Shown: positions 14,807-25,694 of the stretch, piece after piece | Layout of the letters: every line of letters starts with the position of its first letter | Position numbering within the stretch: position 1 is the first letter of the stretch | Source of the DNA: Microbispora hainanensis | GTDB lineage: Bacteria; Actinomycetota; Actinomycetes; Streptosporangiales; Streptosporangiaceae | DNA: 64,000 bases | Assembly (NCBI RefSeq): GCF_036186745.1 | Contig: NZ_CP108086.1 | Coordinates: 1,798,001-1,862,000 of the forward strand | Direction of reading: 5' to 3' | Made by a program: the position numbers and the translations under genes | The notes under the pieces: model-generated | Told to the model about the DNA's origin: nothing | Database searches by the model: none | The model's input: only the letters and a program-made list of their open reading frames with translations

Positions 14807-15484
14807 ATGCCCAAGCGCCGCGCACCGCATCGCAGGGAACCCCGCGAACTCGGCGACCTGCCGTACGCCGGTCACCTGGAGCCGTTCGACGGCCGGCTCG
14901 ATCACGGCGGCGACTACGACACGGTCCTGTTCGACGGGCAGGAGTTCGAGGACGCCGACGCCGGAGGCGCCCGGTTCATCGAGTCGGCGTTCACCTCGGT
15001 GACGTTCATCGGCGGCCGATACCGGCGCGCCCGGTTCTCCGACGTGTGGCTGAACGGCGTGCGCTGGGTGGGCGGCGACCTCACCGAGTCGGTCTGGGCG
15101 GACGCGGAGATCGTCATGAGCGCCCCGGCCGGCACGGCGCTGCCCGGCGCCGAGCTGCACCAGGTGTTCTTCCACCGCTGCAAGCTCGACTCGGTCAACT
15201 TCCGCGCGGCCGACCTGCGGGAGGTCTCGTTCGTCGAGTGCACGCTGCGCGACGTGGACTTCGCGGGCGCCACGCTGACCGGCGTCGCCTTCCCCGGCTC
15301 CACGCTCGAACGGGTGCGGTTCGACAAGGCCCGCATGTCCCGGGTCGACCTGCGCGGGGCGGTGTCGCTGGGGATCTCCGACGGCTACGACGCGCTGCGC
15401 GGCGCGACCATCAGCGGCGTCCAGTTGATGCAGCTCGCGCCGATGTTCGCCCACGTCCTGGGGGTCACGGTCGGCGACGACTGA
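14807..15484 (+). CDS. Pentapeptide-repeat protein
   Basis: 225 aa from ATG 14807. The middle and C-terminal thirds contain runs of the pentapeptide pattern A-[DN]-[LF]-x-x: FEDADAGGARFIESAF, ARFSDVWLNGVRW, CKLDSVNFRAADLREVSFVEC, LRDVDFAGATLTGVAF, ERVRFDKARMSRVDLRGA. These fold as a right-handed quadrilateral beta-helix. Some family members mimic DNA and protect gyrase from quinolones, but most have no known role and nothing here points to gyrase. It is divergent from the P450 gene and ends just before the SAM-IV riboswitch. Confidence 0.88.
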   Translation: MPKRRAPHRREPRELGDLPYAGHLEPFDGRLDHGGDYDTVLFDGQEFEDADAGGARFIESAFTSVTFIGGRYRRARFSDVWLNGVRWVGGDLTESVWADAEIVMSAPAGTALPGAELHQVFFHRCKLDSVNFRAADLREVSFVECTLRDVDFAGATLTGVAFPGSTLERVRFDKARMSRVDLRGAVSLGISDGYDALRGATISGVQLMQLAPMFAHVLGVTVGDD

Positions 15485-15544
15485 CTCCGCCCGGGTCATC
15501 CGCACTTGCGCCCGGAGGGAGGTGCCGGGTTATAGTGCCGTCCA

Positions 15545-15660
15545 GGTCATGAGTGCCAGCGTCAAGCCCCGGCTTGCTGGCCGGCAACCCTCGCGCTCGC
15601 GGCGGGGTGCCCCGGGTGAGGACCGGGCTCGGCACGAGGTGTGCCGGGCAAGCGCGGGCT
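15545..15660 (+). promoter_or_regulatory. SAM-IV riboswitch
   Basis: The block GGTCATGAGTGCCAGCGTCA (15545-15564) continues as AGCCCCGGCTTGCTGGCCGG and CAACCCTC, and then GGCGGGGTGCCCCGGGTGAGGACC (15601-15624). The outer stem pairs GGTC with GACC. This matches the actinobacterial SAM-IV consensus almost base for base. Downstream GC-rich hairpin sequence to about 15660 probably forms the extra stems or the expression platform. It senses S-adenosylmethionine and usually represses sulfur-metabolism genes. The controlled gene starts at 15710. Confidence 0.9.
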
Positions 15661-15709
15661 CCGCCTTCCGACGCCATGGCCGGGGTCCCCGACCCGAGGA
15701 GGCTTGGCG

Positions 15710-16996
15710 TTGTCCGCACTCACGTTCGTCCAGCAGGCCGTCACCCGCATCTCCGACGAGCCCGAGCTCGCCCCCGTCCTCCTGCCGGCCGTCGTCGGCG
15801 CCGATCTGGAGGTGCCCGTCAAGGGTGGCAGGCTCGTGCCGTACGCGAACCTCGATTACGCGGCGAGCGCGCCCTGTCTCGAGCCGGTGAACGCCGCCGT
15901 CGCGGCGGCGCTGCCGGCCTACTCCAGCGTCCACCGGGGTGCGGGCTACGCCTCGCAGCTCACGACCGCCAGATATGAGCAGGCCAGGCACACCGTGCGG
16001 GCCTTCGTCGGCGCCCGCCCCGGCGACGCCCTGATTTTCGTGCGCAACACGACCGACGCCATGAACCTGCTGGCCCGCAGCCTCCCGCAGGGCACAACCG
16101 TCGTCGTGTTCGAGACCGAGCACCACGCGTCGCTGCTGCCCTGGCCCGACGCCGTACGGCTCGCGCCGCCCGCCTTCCCCGGCGAGGCGCTCCGGGCGGC
16201 CGACGAGGCGCTGGCCGCGATCGAGGGCCCGGCCCTGCTCGTCGTGACCGCCGCCTCCAACGTCACCGGCGAGCTGTGGCCGATCGCCGGGCTGGCCCAC
16301 ATCGCCCACCGGCACGGCGCGCGGATCGCTGTGGACGCCGCCCAGTTCGTCCCCCACCGCGGGCTCAACCTCGCCGCGCTCGACCTCGACTACGTGGCCT
16401 TCTCCGGGCACAAGCTCTACGCCCCGTTCGGCGCCGGGGTGCTCGTGGGGCGCCCCGACTGGCTCGCCGACGCCGACCCGTACCTGCGCGGCGGCGGAGC
16501 CGTACGGTCGGTGGGCGAGACCACCGAGTGGAGCGACGACCCCGAGACGCGGCACGAGGCGGGCACCCCCAACGTGCTCGGCGCGATCGCGCTCGCCGCC
16601 GCCTGCGACGCGCTGACCGCGACCGGCTGGGCCGCGCTGGTGCGCGAGGAGGAGCGGCTGCTCGCCCGCCTGCGCGCCGGGCTCGCCACGATCCCCGGCG
16701 TCCGCGAGCTGTCGCTGTGGGGTCAGGATCACCCGCGCGTCGGCATCGTGTCGTTCGTCGTCGAGGGCCGTACGGCCCGGGAGGTCGCCGAGGCGCTGTC
16801 CGGCGACTGGGGCATCGGCGTCAGGGACGGCAAGTTCTGCGCCCACCCGTTCGTCCGCCACCTCCTCGGCGGCGGGCAGGACGGCGGCTGCGCCGACGGC
16901 ACGGTCAGCGCCGTACGCGCCTCGATCGGCATCGGCACCACCACCGAACACGTCGACCGCCTCATCGAAGCCCTACGCGAGATCGCCGCCGCCTGA
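15710..16996 (+). CDS. Class V aminotransferase / cysteine desulfurase-like enzyme
   Basis: 428 aa from TTG 15710, which follows a strong GAGGAGG at 15696. The PLP-binding Lys is in FSGHKLYAPFGAGVL. Other fold markers are VFETEHHASLLPW, VTAASNVTGELWPI and DAAQFVPH, with the substrate-arginine region ASIGIGTTTEHVDRLI at the end. A Cys in GKFCAHPFVRHLL occupies the mobile-loop region used by SufS/CsdA desulfurases. It likely releases sulfur from cysteine or a related compound. The SAM-IV riboswitch immediately upstream ties expression to methionine/SAM status. NuoD-like gene follows after about 55 nt in the same direction. Confidence 0.9.
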   Translation: MSALTFVQQAVTRISDEPELAPVLLPAVVGADLEVPVKGGRLVPYANLDYAASAPCLEPVNAAVAAALPAYSSVHRGAGYASQLTTARYEQARHTVRAFVGARPGDALIFVRNTTDAMNLLARSLPQGTTVVVFETEHHASLLPWPDAVRLAPPAFPGEALRAADEALAAIEGPALLVVTAASNVTGELWPIAGLAHIAHRHGARIAVDAAQFVPHRGLNLAALDLDYVAFSGHKLYAPFGAGVLVGRPDWLADADPYLRGGGAVRSVGETTEWSDDPETRHEAGTPNVLGAIALAAACDALTATGWAALVREEERLLARLRAGLATIPGVRELSLWGQDHPRVGIVSFVVEGRTAREVAEALSGDWGIGVRDGKFCAHPFVRHLLGGGQDGGCADGTVSAVRASIGIGTTTEHVDRLIEALREIAAA

Positions 16997-17050
16997 CGGG
17001 GGTTACCGAGCCGGCGGAGGCTTTCGCTCGTGCGGGGCGAGCGTGAAAGC

Positions 17051-18244
17051 ATGGACGGTATGACGACCGAGCAGGAGGGCGTGCGCCGGGAACAGATCGT
17101 GGGGATCGGCGCGGGCGCCGACGCCGTGCAGGCGAGGGAGCTGGCCACCGAGGACATGATCCTCAACATCGGCCCGCAGCACCCGTCCACCCACGGCGTG
17201 CTGCGGCTGCGGCTCGTGCTCGACGGCGAGCGCATCACGGCCGCCGAGCCGATCGTCGGCTACATGCACCGCGGCGCGGAGAAGCTGTTCGAGGTGCGCG
17301 ACTACCGGCAGATCATCGTGCTGGCCAACCGGCACGACTGGCTGTCGGCGTTCGCCAACGAGCTGGGCGTCGTGCTCGCGGTCGAGCGCATGCTGGGCAT
17401 GCAGCCCCCGCCCAGGGCGGTGTGGGCCAGGACGCTGCTGGCCGAGCTCAACCGCGTGCTCAGCCACCTGATGTTCCTCGGCAGCTATCCCCTGGAGCTC
17501 GGCGCGATAACGCCGGTCTTCTACGCCTTCCGCGAGCGGGAGACCCTGCAGCACGTCATGGAGGAGATCTCCGGCGGCCGCATGCACTACATGTTCAACC
17601 GGGTGGGCGGGCTGAAGGAGGAGCTGCCCCTGGGCTGGCTCGACCGCGTCACCGCCGCCGTCGCGGCCGTGCGGCGGCGGCTGCCCGACATCGAGGAACT
17701 GATCGCCGGCAACGAGATCTTCCTGGCCCGCACCCGCGGCGTCGGCGTGCTCGACCGCGAGACGATCATGCAGTACGGCGTGAGCGGCCCCATCGCGCGG
17801 GCCTCGGGCGTCGACTTCGACCTGCGGCGCGACGAGCCCTACCTCGCGTACGGCGAGCTGCCGGTGAAGGTCGTGACCCGGTCGGCCGGGGACTGCCAGG
17901 CCCGGTTCCAGGTGCTGCTCGAACAGGTCAAGGTCTCCCTCGACCTCGCCGACGCCTGCGTGGAGCGGCTGCGGCACCTGCCGCCGGGGCCGATCAACCA
18001 GCGGCTGCCGAAGGTGCTGAAGGCGCCCGAGGGCCACACGTACGCCTGGACGGAGAACCCGCTCGGCCTGAACGGCTACTACCTCGTGTCGCGCGGCGAG
18101 AAGACGCCCTGGCGGCTCAAGCTGCGCAGCGCCTCCTACAACAACATCCAGGTGCTGCGGGAGATGCTGCCGGGCAACCTGGTATCCGACATGATCGCCA
18201 TCCTCGGCTCGATGTTCTTCGTGGTGGGCGACATCGACAAGTAG
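17051..18244 (+). CDS. nuoD: Orphan NADH-quinone oxidoreductase subunit D paralogue
   Basis: 397 aa from ATG 17051 (ATG 17060 is an alternative). It is a full-length 49-kDa/NuoD-family protein: [18 protein letters not shown] at the start, [39 protein letters not shown], and a C-terminal FFVVGDIDK. No other nuo genes are in the window, so this is a stand-alone copy. Isolated nuoD copies occur in other actinomycetes apart from the main nuo operon. It may replace or supplement NuoD in complex I, or serve another iron-sulfur/hydrogenase-like complex. Co-transcription with the riboswitch-controlled desulfurase is possible. Confidence 0.9.
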   Translation: MDGMTTEQEGVRREQIVGIGAGADAVQARELATEDMILNIGPQHPSTHGVLRLRLVLDGERITAAEPIVGYMHRGAEKLFEVRDYRQIIVLANRHDWLSAFANELGVVLAVERMLGMQPPPRAVWARTLLAELNRVLSHLMFLGSYPLELGAITPVFYAFRERETLQHVMEEISGGRMHYMFNRVGGLKEELPLGWLDRVTAAVAAVRRRLPDIEELIAGNEIFLARTRGVGVLDRETIMQYGVSGPIARASGVDFDLRRDEPYLAYGELPVKVVTRSAGDCQARFQVLLEQVKVSLDLADACVERLRHLPPGPINQRLPKVLKAPEGHTYAWTENPLGLNGYYLVSRGEKTPWRLKLRSASYNNIQVLREMLPGNLVSDMIAILGSMFFVVGDIDK

Positions 18245-18248
18245 CCGG

Positions 18249-18698
18249 TTACGCTTCCCCGGAGGGCTCGCCGGGCACCCGGCAACAGTGTTCGAGGAAC
18301 AGCGCCGCGCAGATCAGGATCACGCAGGCCACGAACGACCCGCCGCCGACGAACGCGTCCTGGCGAGGCTGATCGAGGTCGAGCAGTTCGAGCACGTGCA
18401 CCACGAACCCGGCGAAGATACCGCCGAACGCCGCTCCGGCGTACGCCGTGGCCTTGGCCAGCGCCGCCAGGCGGGCGACGGCCAGCGGCTCGACGGGCTT
18501 GGTGTTCGGGCGGCGCAGGATCCGAGCCCGGGTCAGCCACCCCGTGTACGCCTCACCGATGGCCAGCAGCAGCGTGGTGGGGATCGCGGTCCACGGCAGG
18601 GTCGGCACCGTGGAGTAGAACCGCAGCAGCAGTCCCCAGGTGAGCAGACCGAACACGAGCACGAGACCGACGAGCACGCCGGGGTTGGTGGGCTTCAA
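18249..18698 (-). CDS. DUF3180 membrane protein next to folK
   Basis: 149 aa. Four hydrophobic segments are visible: GVLVGLVLVFGLLTWGLLL, TAIPTTLLLAIGEAYTGW, an Ala/Gly-rich AYAGAAFGGIFAGFVV, and FVACVILICAALFL. The loop ARILRRPNTKPVEPLAVARLAALAKA matches the DUF3180 family, which is conserved in actinobacteria immediately downstream of folK. Its role is unknown. It ends 4 nt from the convergent nuoD gene and follows folK by 16 nt. Confidence 0.85.
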   Translation of the reverse strand: MKPTNPGVLVGLVLVFGLLTWGLLLRFYSTVPTLPWTAIPTTLLLAIGEAYTGWLTRARILRRPNTKPVEPLAVARLAALAKATAYAGAAFGGIFAGFVVHVLELLDLDQPRQDAFVGGGSFVACVILICAALFLEHCCRVPGEPSGEA

Positions 18699-18714
18699 TC
18701 GGGGTCTCCTCGTC

Positions 18715-19215
18715 TCAGGCCGGGGGTTCGAGCACGAGGTCGGGCCGCGGCCGCACCCCGCTCTGGTCCGTGCCGGCCAGCAGGTCCGCCACCGGCCCGC
18801 GTCCGGGCAGCACCGCCGCCGGATCGGCCTGTGCCCACGGAACCAGCACGAACGCCCGCTCGTGCGCCCGAGGGTGCGGGAGCGTGAGCTCGGGGTCGTC
18901 CGACGTGAGGTCGCCGACCGTGATGAGGTCCACGTCGAGCGTGCGCGGGCCCCACCGCTCCCTGCGCTCGCGGCCGAACGCGTTCTCCACGCTGTGCGCG
19001 CGGTCGAGCAGCGTACGGGGGTCGAGCAGGCTCTCGGCGACGACGACCGCGTTGAGGTAGGGACCCTGCTCGGGGCCGCCGACCGGATCGGTCTCGTAGA
19101 CCGGCGACACCGCCACGCACGTGAGCCCGGGGGCGTCGAACAGCGAGTCGACGGCTCCCTGGAGGTTTTCCATACGGCGGCCGAGGTTGCTGCCGAGCGC
19201 GATCACGACCCTCAT
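18715..19215 (-). CDS. folK: 2-amino-4-hydroxy-6-hydroxymethyldihydropteridine diphosphokinase
   Basis: 166 aa. It transfers pyrophosphate from ATP to hydroxymethyl-dihydropterin. Family motifs are VIALGSNLGRRMENL at the start, YETDPVGGPEQGPYLNAVV, and the catalytic RWGPRTLDVDLI followed by LPHPRAHERAFVLVP. Start ATG 19215 overlaps the folB stop (ATGA), so the two are coupled. This is the usual folP-folB-folK order of actinobacteria. Confidence 0.96.
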   Translation of the reverse strand: MRVVIALGSNLGRRMENLQGAVDSLFDAPGLTCVAVSPVYETDPVGGPEQGPYLNAVVVAESLLDPRTLLDRAHSVENAFGRERRERWGPRTLDVDLITVGDLTSDDPELTLPHPRAHERAFVLVPWAQADPAAVLPGRGPVADLLAGTDQSGVRPRPDLVLEPPA

Positions 19216-19595
19216 GCGCGGCCCCTTCTGATCGTCACCACCACGTCGCCGAACGGCAGCGGGATGGGCGCCGCCGGTTTGTGCACGCTGACCTCTACCT
19301 CCTCGACCAGTTCGTGGGCCAGGCAGGCCGCCGCCAGCCGCTCTGCGAGGGTTTCGATGAGGTTGACCGGCTCGCCCTCCACGATGCGGACGAGCTCCGT
19401 CGCCAGCGCCCCGTAGTCCACGGTGAGCGTGAGGTCGTCGGCCGCCGCCGCCGGAGCGGTGTCGAACGACAGGGCCACGTCGATCACGAACTCCTGGCCC
19501 AGCTCGCGCTCCGCGGGCAGGCAGCCGTGCCTGCCGCGGGCCCGCAGGCCCACCAGCCGCACGGTGTCCCGACCGGTCGCCGCCCGCGCCGTCAC
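19212..19595 (-). CDS. folB: Dihydroneopterin aldolase
   Basis: 127 aa from GTG 19595, which has AGGAGG/GGAG upstream inside the previous gene and overlaps that gene's stop (GTGA). It converts dihydroneopterin to 6-hydroxymethyldihydropterin and glycolaldehyde. The sequence shows RLVGLRARGRHGCLPAERELGQEF, VDYGALATELV, NLIETLAERLA with the conserved Glu, and VHKPAAPIPLPFGDVVVTI with the catalytic Lys. Length and motifs are complete. Confidence 0.95.
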   Translation of the reverse strand: MTARAATGRDTVRLVGLRARGRHGCLPAERELGQEFVIDVALSFDTAPAAAADDLTLTVDYGALATELVRIVEGEPVNLIETLAERLAAACLAHELVEEVEVSVHKPAAPIPLPFGDVVVTIRRGRA

Positions 19596-20035
19596 TGCTC
19601 CTGGTCCTCCTCGTCGTCGTCGCTCTGCAGCACCGGTGAGCCGTGGTAGAGCCACAGCCGCCAGCCGGTCCCGGTGCGCACATAGGTGCTGGAGGCGACG
19701 ACCCGGCCCGCCGCGAAGCCCGGCTCGTCGGTGTCGGCGGCCGTGAGGATGTTCTCCGCGCAGGTGATCACGGCGACGTCCCCGATCACGGCCGTCTGCA
19801 CGTCGGTCAGCACGAACTGGATGTACGGCGTGTTCGCCATGATGAGCGCCCAGGAGCGCAGCACCTCCGACCGCCCGGTCAGCATGGGCCAGCCGGGGTG
19901 GACGCACATGGCAGGTCGCCCCGGGACGTCCTCGATCCAGATCTCCGACATCCTGTCGAGGTCGCCGCTCTCGATGGCGTTGTAGAACGCCTCGTTGAGC
20001 TCCTCGATGTCCTTCATCGGCGTCCCTGTCGGCAT
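19592..20035 (-). CDS. NTF2-like (SnoaL-type) protein of the folate cluster
   Basis: 147 aa from ATG 20035; ATG 20017 is possible, and upstream starts would overlap folP. The alpha+beta barrel family pattern is visible in IEELNEAFYNAIESGDLDRM, DVPGRPAMCVHPGWPMLTG, VLRSWALIM and the closing STYVRTGTGWRLWLYHGSPV. An acidic tail (DDDEEDQEQ) ends the protein. It lies between folP and folB in a tight run, and its stop overlaps the folB start. No catalytic role is established; proteins of this type are conserved at this place in actinobacteria. Confidence 0.88.
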   Translation of the reverse strand: MPTGTPMKDIEELNEAFYNAIESGDLDRMSEIWIEDVPGRPAMCVHPGWPMLTGRSEVLRSWALIMANTPYIQFVLTDVQTAVIGDVAVITCAENILTAADTDEPGFAAGRVVASSTYVRTGTGWRLWLYHGSPVLQSDDDEEDQEQ

Positions 20036-20039
20036 CTCG

Positions 20040-20912
20040 TCACCGGCCCTCGTCGGCATGTCGTACGGCTGCTGCCCCCCACGCGGCGGCCACCCGCACC
20101 GCGTCGGCGTTCGGCCGCACCCGGTGCACCCGGACGCACCACGCGCCGGCCTGCGCCGCGAGCGCGGTGACGGCGAGTGTGGCGTCGTCACTGCCGTCGA
20201 ACGGCCGGGGCTCGCCGTCCGGCCCCGCCAGCAGGCGGCCGAGGAAGCGCTTCCTCGACGCCCCGATCAGCAACGGGCGGCCGAGGCCGTTCAGCTCGCC
20301 GATGCCGGCCAGCAGCGCCCAGTTGTGCTCGGCGTTCTTGGAGAACCCGAGGCCGGGGTCGAGCACGATCTGCTCCTCCCGCACGCCCTCGGCCAGCACG
20401 GAGTCGACCCGCTTGCGCAGCTCCTCCGCCACCTCGGTCACGACGTCGCCGTAGATGGCCCGGCTGTCCATGTCGCGGCTGTGCCCACGCCAGTGCATCA
20501 CGACGTACGGCACGCCGGTCGCGGCCACCACCCGGGGCATCACCGGGTCGGCCAGCCCGCCGCTCACGTCGTTGACGAGCTTCGCCCCCGCCGCGACGGC
20601 CGCCTCGGCCACCTCCGCGCGCATGGTGTCGACGCTGACCGTCACGCCCTCCTCGGTGAGCGCGCGGATCACCGGCTCGACGCGGCGCAGCTCCTCTTCG
20701 AGGGACACCCGCGCCGCGCCCGGGCGGGTGGACTCCCCGCCCACGTCGACGATGTCGGCGCCCTCGGCCACCAGGTCGAGGCCGTGCCTGATCGCCACGT
20801 CGGGGTCGAACCACTGCCCGCCGTCCGAGAACGAGTCGGGGGTGACATTGACCACGCCCATGACCAGACAGCGCCCAGAGTCGGGCATACCGGGCACACT
20901 TGCTGCGGTCAT
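20040..20912 (-). CDS. folP: Dihydropteroate synthase
   Basis: 290 aa from ATG 20912 (ATG 20888 and an upstream start are alternatives). It condenses p-aminobenzoate with the pterin diphosphate and is the sulfonamide target. Signatures are MGVVNVTPDSFSDGGQWF, DIVDVGGESTRPGA, KLVNDVSGG, YVVMHWRGHSRDM, ILDPGLGFSKNAEHNW-like segment and LIGASRKRFLG. All are intact. It is the second gene after folE in the minus-strand folate run. Confidence 0.95.
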   Translation of the reverse strand: MTAASVPGMPDSGRCLVMGVVNVTPDSFSDGGQWFDPDVAIRHGLDLVAEGADIVDVGGESTRPGAARVSLEEELRRVEPVIRALTEEGVTVSVDTMRAEVAEAAVAAGAKLVNDVSGGLADPVMPRVVAATGVPYVVMHWRGHSRDMDSRAIYGDVVTEVAEELRKRVDSVLAEGVREEQIVLDPGLGFSKNAEHNWALLAGIGELNGLGRPLLIGASRKRFLGRLLAGPDGEPRPFDGSDDATLAVTALAAQAGAWCVRVHRVRPNADAVRVAAAWGAAAVRHADEGR

Positions 20913-20986
20913 GGGGTCAAGACTAGTGCCCCGGGACTCGTTGCCTGCCGGGCAGGAGCGGTGTCCCAATCGGCCGTCGTCCGCGC

Positions 20987-21583
20987 TCAGCCGCGCAGGA
21001 TCAGCGACATGGCCTCGGCCCTGGTCGCCTCGCTGGAACGGAAGTCACCCCGGACGGCCGACGTGATCGTCTTGGCGCCGGGCTTGCGCACGCCGCGCAT
21101 GGTCATGCACATGTGCTCGGCCTCGATGACGACGATCACGCCGCGCGGCTCGAGCACCTGCATCAGGCCGTCGGCGATCTGGGAGGTCATCCGCTCCTGC
21201 ACCTGCGGCCTGCGGGCGTAGACGTCCACCAGCCTGGCCAGCTTGGACAGGCCGGTGATGCGCCCCTTCTCGTTGGGGGTGTAGCCGATGTGGGCCACGC
21301 CGTGGAACGGGAGCAGATGGTGCTCGCAGGTGGACATCACCTCGATGTCCTTGACGAGCACCATCTCGTCGTGGTCCGCGTCGAACATCGTGGTCAGCGC
21401 GTCTTCGGGCCGCTGGCCCAGGCCGGCGAACTGCTCGGCGAACGCGCGGGCCACGCGGGCCGGGGTGTCCCGGAGCCCGTCGCGATCGGGGTCCTCCCCG
21501 ATCGCGAACAGGATCTCCCGGACCGCCTTCTCGATCCGGTCGTGGTCGAAGCCGGAGGGCGGCCCCGCCATGGGTTCGGCCAT
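20987..21583 (-). CDS. folE: GTP cyclohydrolase I
   Basis: 198 aa. It opens folate synthesis by converting GTP to dihydroneopterin triphosphate. The zinc site is in [12 protein letters not shown] together with the later Cys in [17 protein letters not shown]. Other conserved parts are [13 protein letters not shown] and [20 protein letters not shown]. It starts 3 nt after the ftsH stop codon, indicating co-transcription with ftsH. Confidence 0.97.
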   Translation of the reverse strand: MAEPMAGPPSGFDHDRIEKAVREILFAIGEDPDRDGLRDTPARVARAFAEQFAGLGQRPEDALTTMFDADHDEMVLVKDIEVMSTCEHHLLPFHGVAHIGYTPNEKGRITGLSKLARLVDVYARRPQVQERMTSQIADGLMQVLEPRGVIVVIEAEHMCMTMRGVRKPGAKTITSAVRGDFRSSEATRAEAMSLILRG

Positions 21584-21586
21584 GGA

Positions 21587-23593
<2,007 letters not shown>

Positions 23594-23862
23594 CCGTTGC
23601 GGAACCCCGGCGGGCCCGTCCCTTCCTGACCAAGGCCTGCCCCGGGAAACCCCGGGGTCGCGGCATCCCTTACCGCTCCTTCTGGCTACCGCGGGGCGGC
23701 CGACCGGCCCCTCCCACGGATATCCGAAGGTACACCCGGCAGCCGCGTCGGGTAACTGCCCGAGCGGCTCCGGCTTTGCCTTTCCAACGTACGTCAGCCA
23801 AGCCCGTGTTCCCCGACCTGGCGCCCAATAACGCCTGATTCGAGGGTCACTTCGCTAAGGGC

Positions 23863-24420
23863 TTACTCCCCTCCGTACACATGAGGCGCAAGAGTCCCGA
23901 TGAACGGCAGGTTGCGATACCGCTCGGCGTAATCGAGCCCATACCCGATGACGAACTCGTTGGGGATGTCAAAACCGACGTAACGGACGTCCAACTCGAC
24001 CTTCACCGCGTCCGGCTTGCGCAGCAGCGTGCAGATCTCCACGGACGCCGGGTTACGCGACTTCAGGTTGTTCATCAACCACGAGAGAGTCAAGCCGGAA
24101 TCGATGATGTCCTCGACCACGAGCACGTGCCGACCGGCGATGTCGGTGTCGAGGTCCTTCAGCACCCGCACCACACCGGACGACACGGTCCCCGCGCCGT
24201 ACGAGGAAACGGCCATCCAGTCCATCTGCACGGGCACGTGCAGCGCGCGGGCGAGATCGGCCATGACCATGACCGCGCCCTTGAGCACGCCGACGATCAA
24301 CAGTTCATTGCCGGCGTAGTCGGCGTCGATCTGCCCCGCCAGTTCCCTGATCTTCTCCTGCAGCTCCTGCTCCGAGATGAGGACTTTGGAGAGATCCCTG
24401 CCCATGTCTGCTGCGTCCAC
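23863..24420 (-). CDS. hpt: Hypoxanthine phosphoribosyltransferase
   Basis: 185 aa from GTG 24420 (AAGGAA upstream); ATG 24405 is an alternative. It salvages hypoxanthine and guanine with PRPP. Motifs are LIVGVLKGAVMVMADLAR, the YGAGTVSSG flexible loop, the PRPP loop VLVVEDIIDSGLTL, and RYVGFDIPNEFVIGYGLDY. It follows tilS by 12 nt, the conserved tilS-hpt-ftsH order of many bacteria. Confidence 0.96.
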   Translation of the reverse strand: MDAADMGRDLSKVLISEQELQEKIRELAGQIDADYAGNELLIVGVLKGAVMVMADLARALHVPVQMDWMAVSSYGAGTVSSGVVRVLKDLDTDIAGRHVLVVEDIIDSGLTLSWLMNNLKSRNPASVEICTLLRKPDAVKVELDVRYVGFDIPNEFVIGYGLDYAERYRNLPFIGTLAPHVYGGE

Positions 24421-24432
24421 CTGGGGTTTTCC

Positions 24433-25452
24433 TTACGCGAGCGAGAGTTTGTCCACGGCGAACACAAGGGTGCCATAGCGCCTGACCACCCCCACCCCCC
24501 CGGGTAGGTCCACCCCCTTCTGCCCGTGCCAGCCGGTCACCAGCCGCTCGACCGCCTCGATGTGCACGGCCGCGAGCGCGGCGGCGTTCGCACCGGCCTC
24601 CACGGCCGCCCGCTGGATGACCCGCCGCCGCACCGCCCCCGGCACGTCCGCCAGCACGGAGACGTCCAGCTCCCCCGCCGGGCCCCGCGACTTCGTGTGG
24701 ACGGCGTCCGCCCACGCGTCCAGGGCGTCGGCGTCGTCCCTGCACAGCCGGGCCGTACGGGCCAGCGCCTCGGCGATCCCCGGCCCCAGCGCCGCCTCCA
24801 GCGCCGGGAGGGCGTCGTGCCGCACCCGCACCCTGGTGTACGCCGGATCGTCGTTGTGAGGGTCGTCCCACGGGCGCAGGCCGAGCGCGTCGCACGCCTG
24901 CCTGGTGCGCGCCCGGCCGAGCCCCAGCAGGGGCCGCCGGTAGATCCCCGAGACCTCCGCCATGCCGGACAGCGACCGCGTGCCGCTGCCTCGGGCCAGC
25001 CGCAGCAGCACGGTCTCCGCCTGGTCGTCGCGCGTGTGGCCGAGCAGGACCGCGGCGGCGCCCAGCCGGTCGGCCGCCTCGGACAGCGCGGCATAGCGGG
25101 CGTCGCGCGCCGCGGCCTCCGGGCCTCCTGCCGTGCCGACCGTGACGGTCAGCACCTCGGCCGGGCCGAGGCCGAGCGTGGGCGCGAGCCGTACGACGTC
25201 ACGGGCCCGGCCGGCCGAGCCCTCCTGCAGGCCGTGGTCGACGGTGAGCAGCCCGGCGCGCAGGCCGAGGCGCGGGGCCGCGAAGCCGGCGGCCGCCGCC
25301 AGCGCCAGCGAGTCGGCGCCGCCGCTGCAGGCCACCAGGACGAGCGCACCGGACGGCTCCCGCGACTTCCGCGACTCCCGGGAGGCGGCGAGATCCGCGA
25401 GCGACAGCCGTACGGCGCGGCGGACGTCGGCGACGGCGGGATGCGGGCCCAT
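24433..25452 (-). CDS. tilS: tRNA(Ile)-lysidine synthetase
   Basis: 339 aa from ATG 25452; ATG 25482 is possible. It modifies C34 of tRNA-Ile(CAU) to lysidine so that AUA is read as Ile. The N-type ATP pyrophosphatase loop is [26 protein letters not shown] and [21 protein letters not shown] are the other active-site segments. The C-terminal part is of the short type common in actinobacteria. It precedes hpt in the same transcript. Confidence 0.94.
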   Translation of the reverse strand: MGPHPAVADVRRAVRLSLADLAASRESRKSREPSGALVLVACSGGADSLALAAAAGFAAPRLGLRAGLLTVDHGLQEGSAGRARDVVRLAPTLGLGPAEVLTVTVGTAGGPEAAARDARYAALSEAADRLGAAAVLLGHTRDDQAETVLLRLARGSGTRSLSGMAEVSGIYRRPLLGLGRARTRQACDALGLRPWDDPHNDDPAYTRVRVRHDALPALEAALGPGIAEALARTARLCRDDADALDAWADAVHTKSRGPAGELDVSVLADVPGAVRRRVIQRAAVEAGANAAALAAVHIEAVERLVTGWHGQKGVDLPGGVGVVRRYGTLVFAVDKLSLA

Positions 25453-25517
25453 GCGGCCATTCTGGCCGCCCCGGGCGGGCATGGGGAAACGCCCGTCCGG
25501 CGGGAACGGATGAGCGG

Positions 25518-25694
25518 GCGCGATCAGGCGATGGTCAGGCGGAGCCGGGTGGGTCCGCCCCGGGCGCGCGCCGGGTGAATCCGGCCCCAGGCGGTGGTCA
25601 GGTGGGGCCGGGCAGGCGCGATCAGGCGATGGCCGGGCCGGGCCGGTCCGCCCCGGGCGCGCGCCGGGTTGATCCGCGTCAGGCGGTGGTCAGG
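25518..25694. repeat. Two imperfect copies of an about 80-bp segment, one overlapping a gene's 3' end
   Basis: Copy 1 (25518-25602) and copy 2 (25617-25694) share GCGCGATCAGGCGATGG, a block GTCCGCCCCGGGCGCGCGCC and the end CAGGCGGTGGTCAGG. The last block of copy 2 encodes the final codons and stop of the minus-strand metalloprotease (Leu-Thr-Thr-Ala-stop). Copy 1 therefore contains a displaced duplicate of that gene end. Confidence 0.8.

Noticed and set aside
14731-14814. Longer N-terminus for the P450
   Set aside because: It would overlap the divergent pentapeptide gene start, and the extension has no P450 features.
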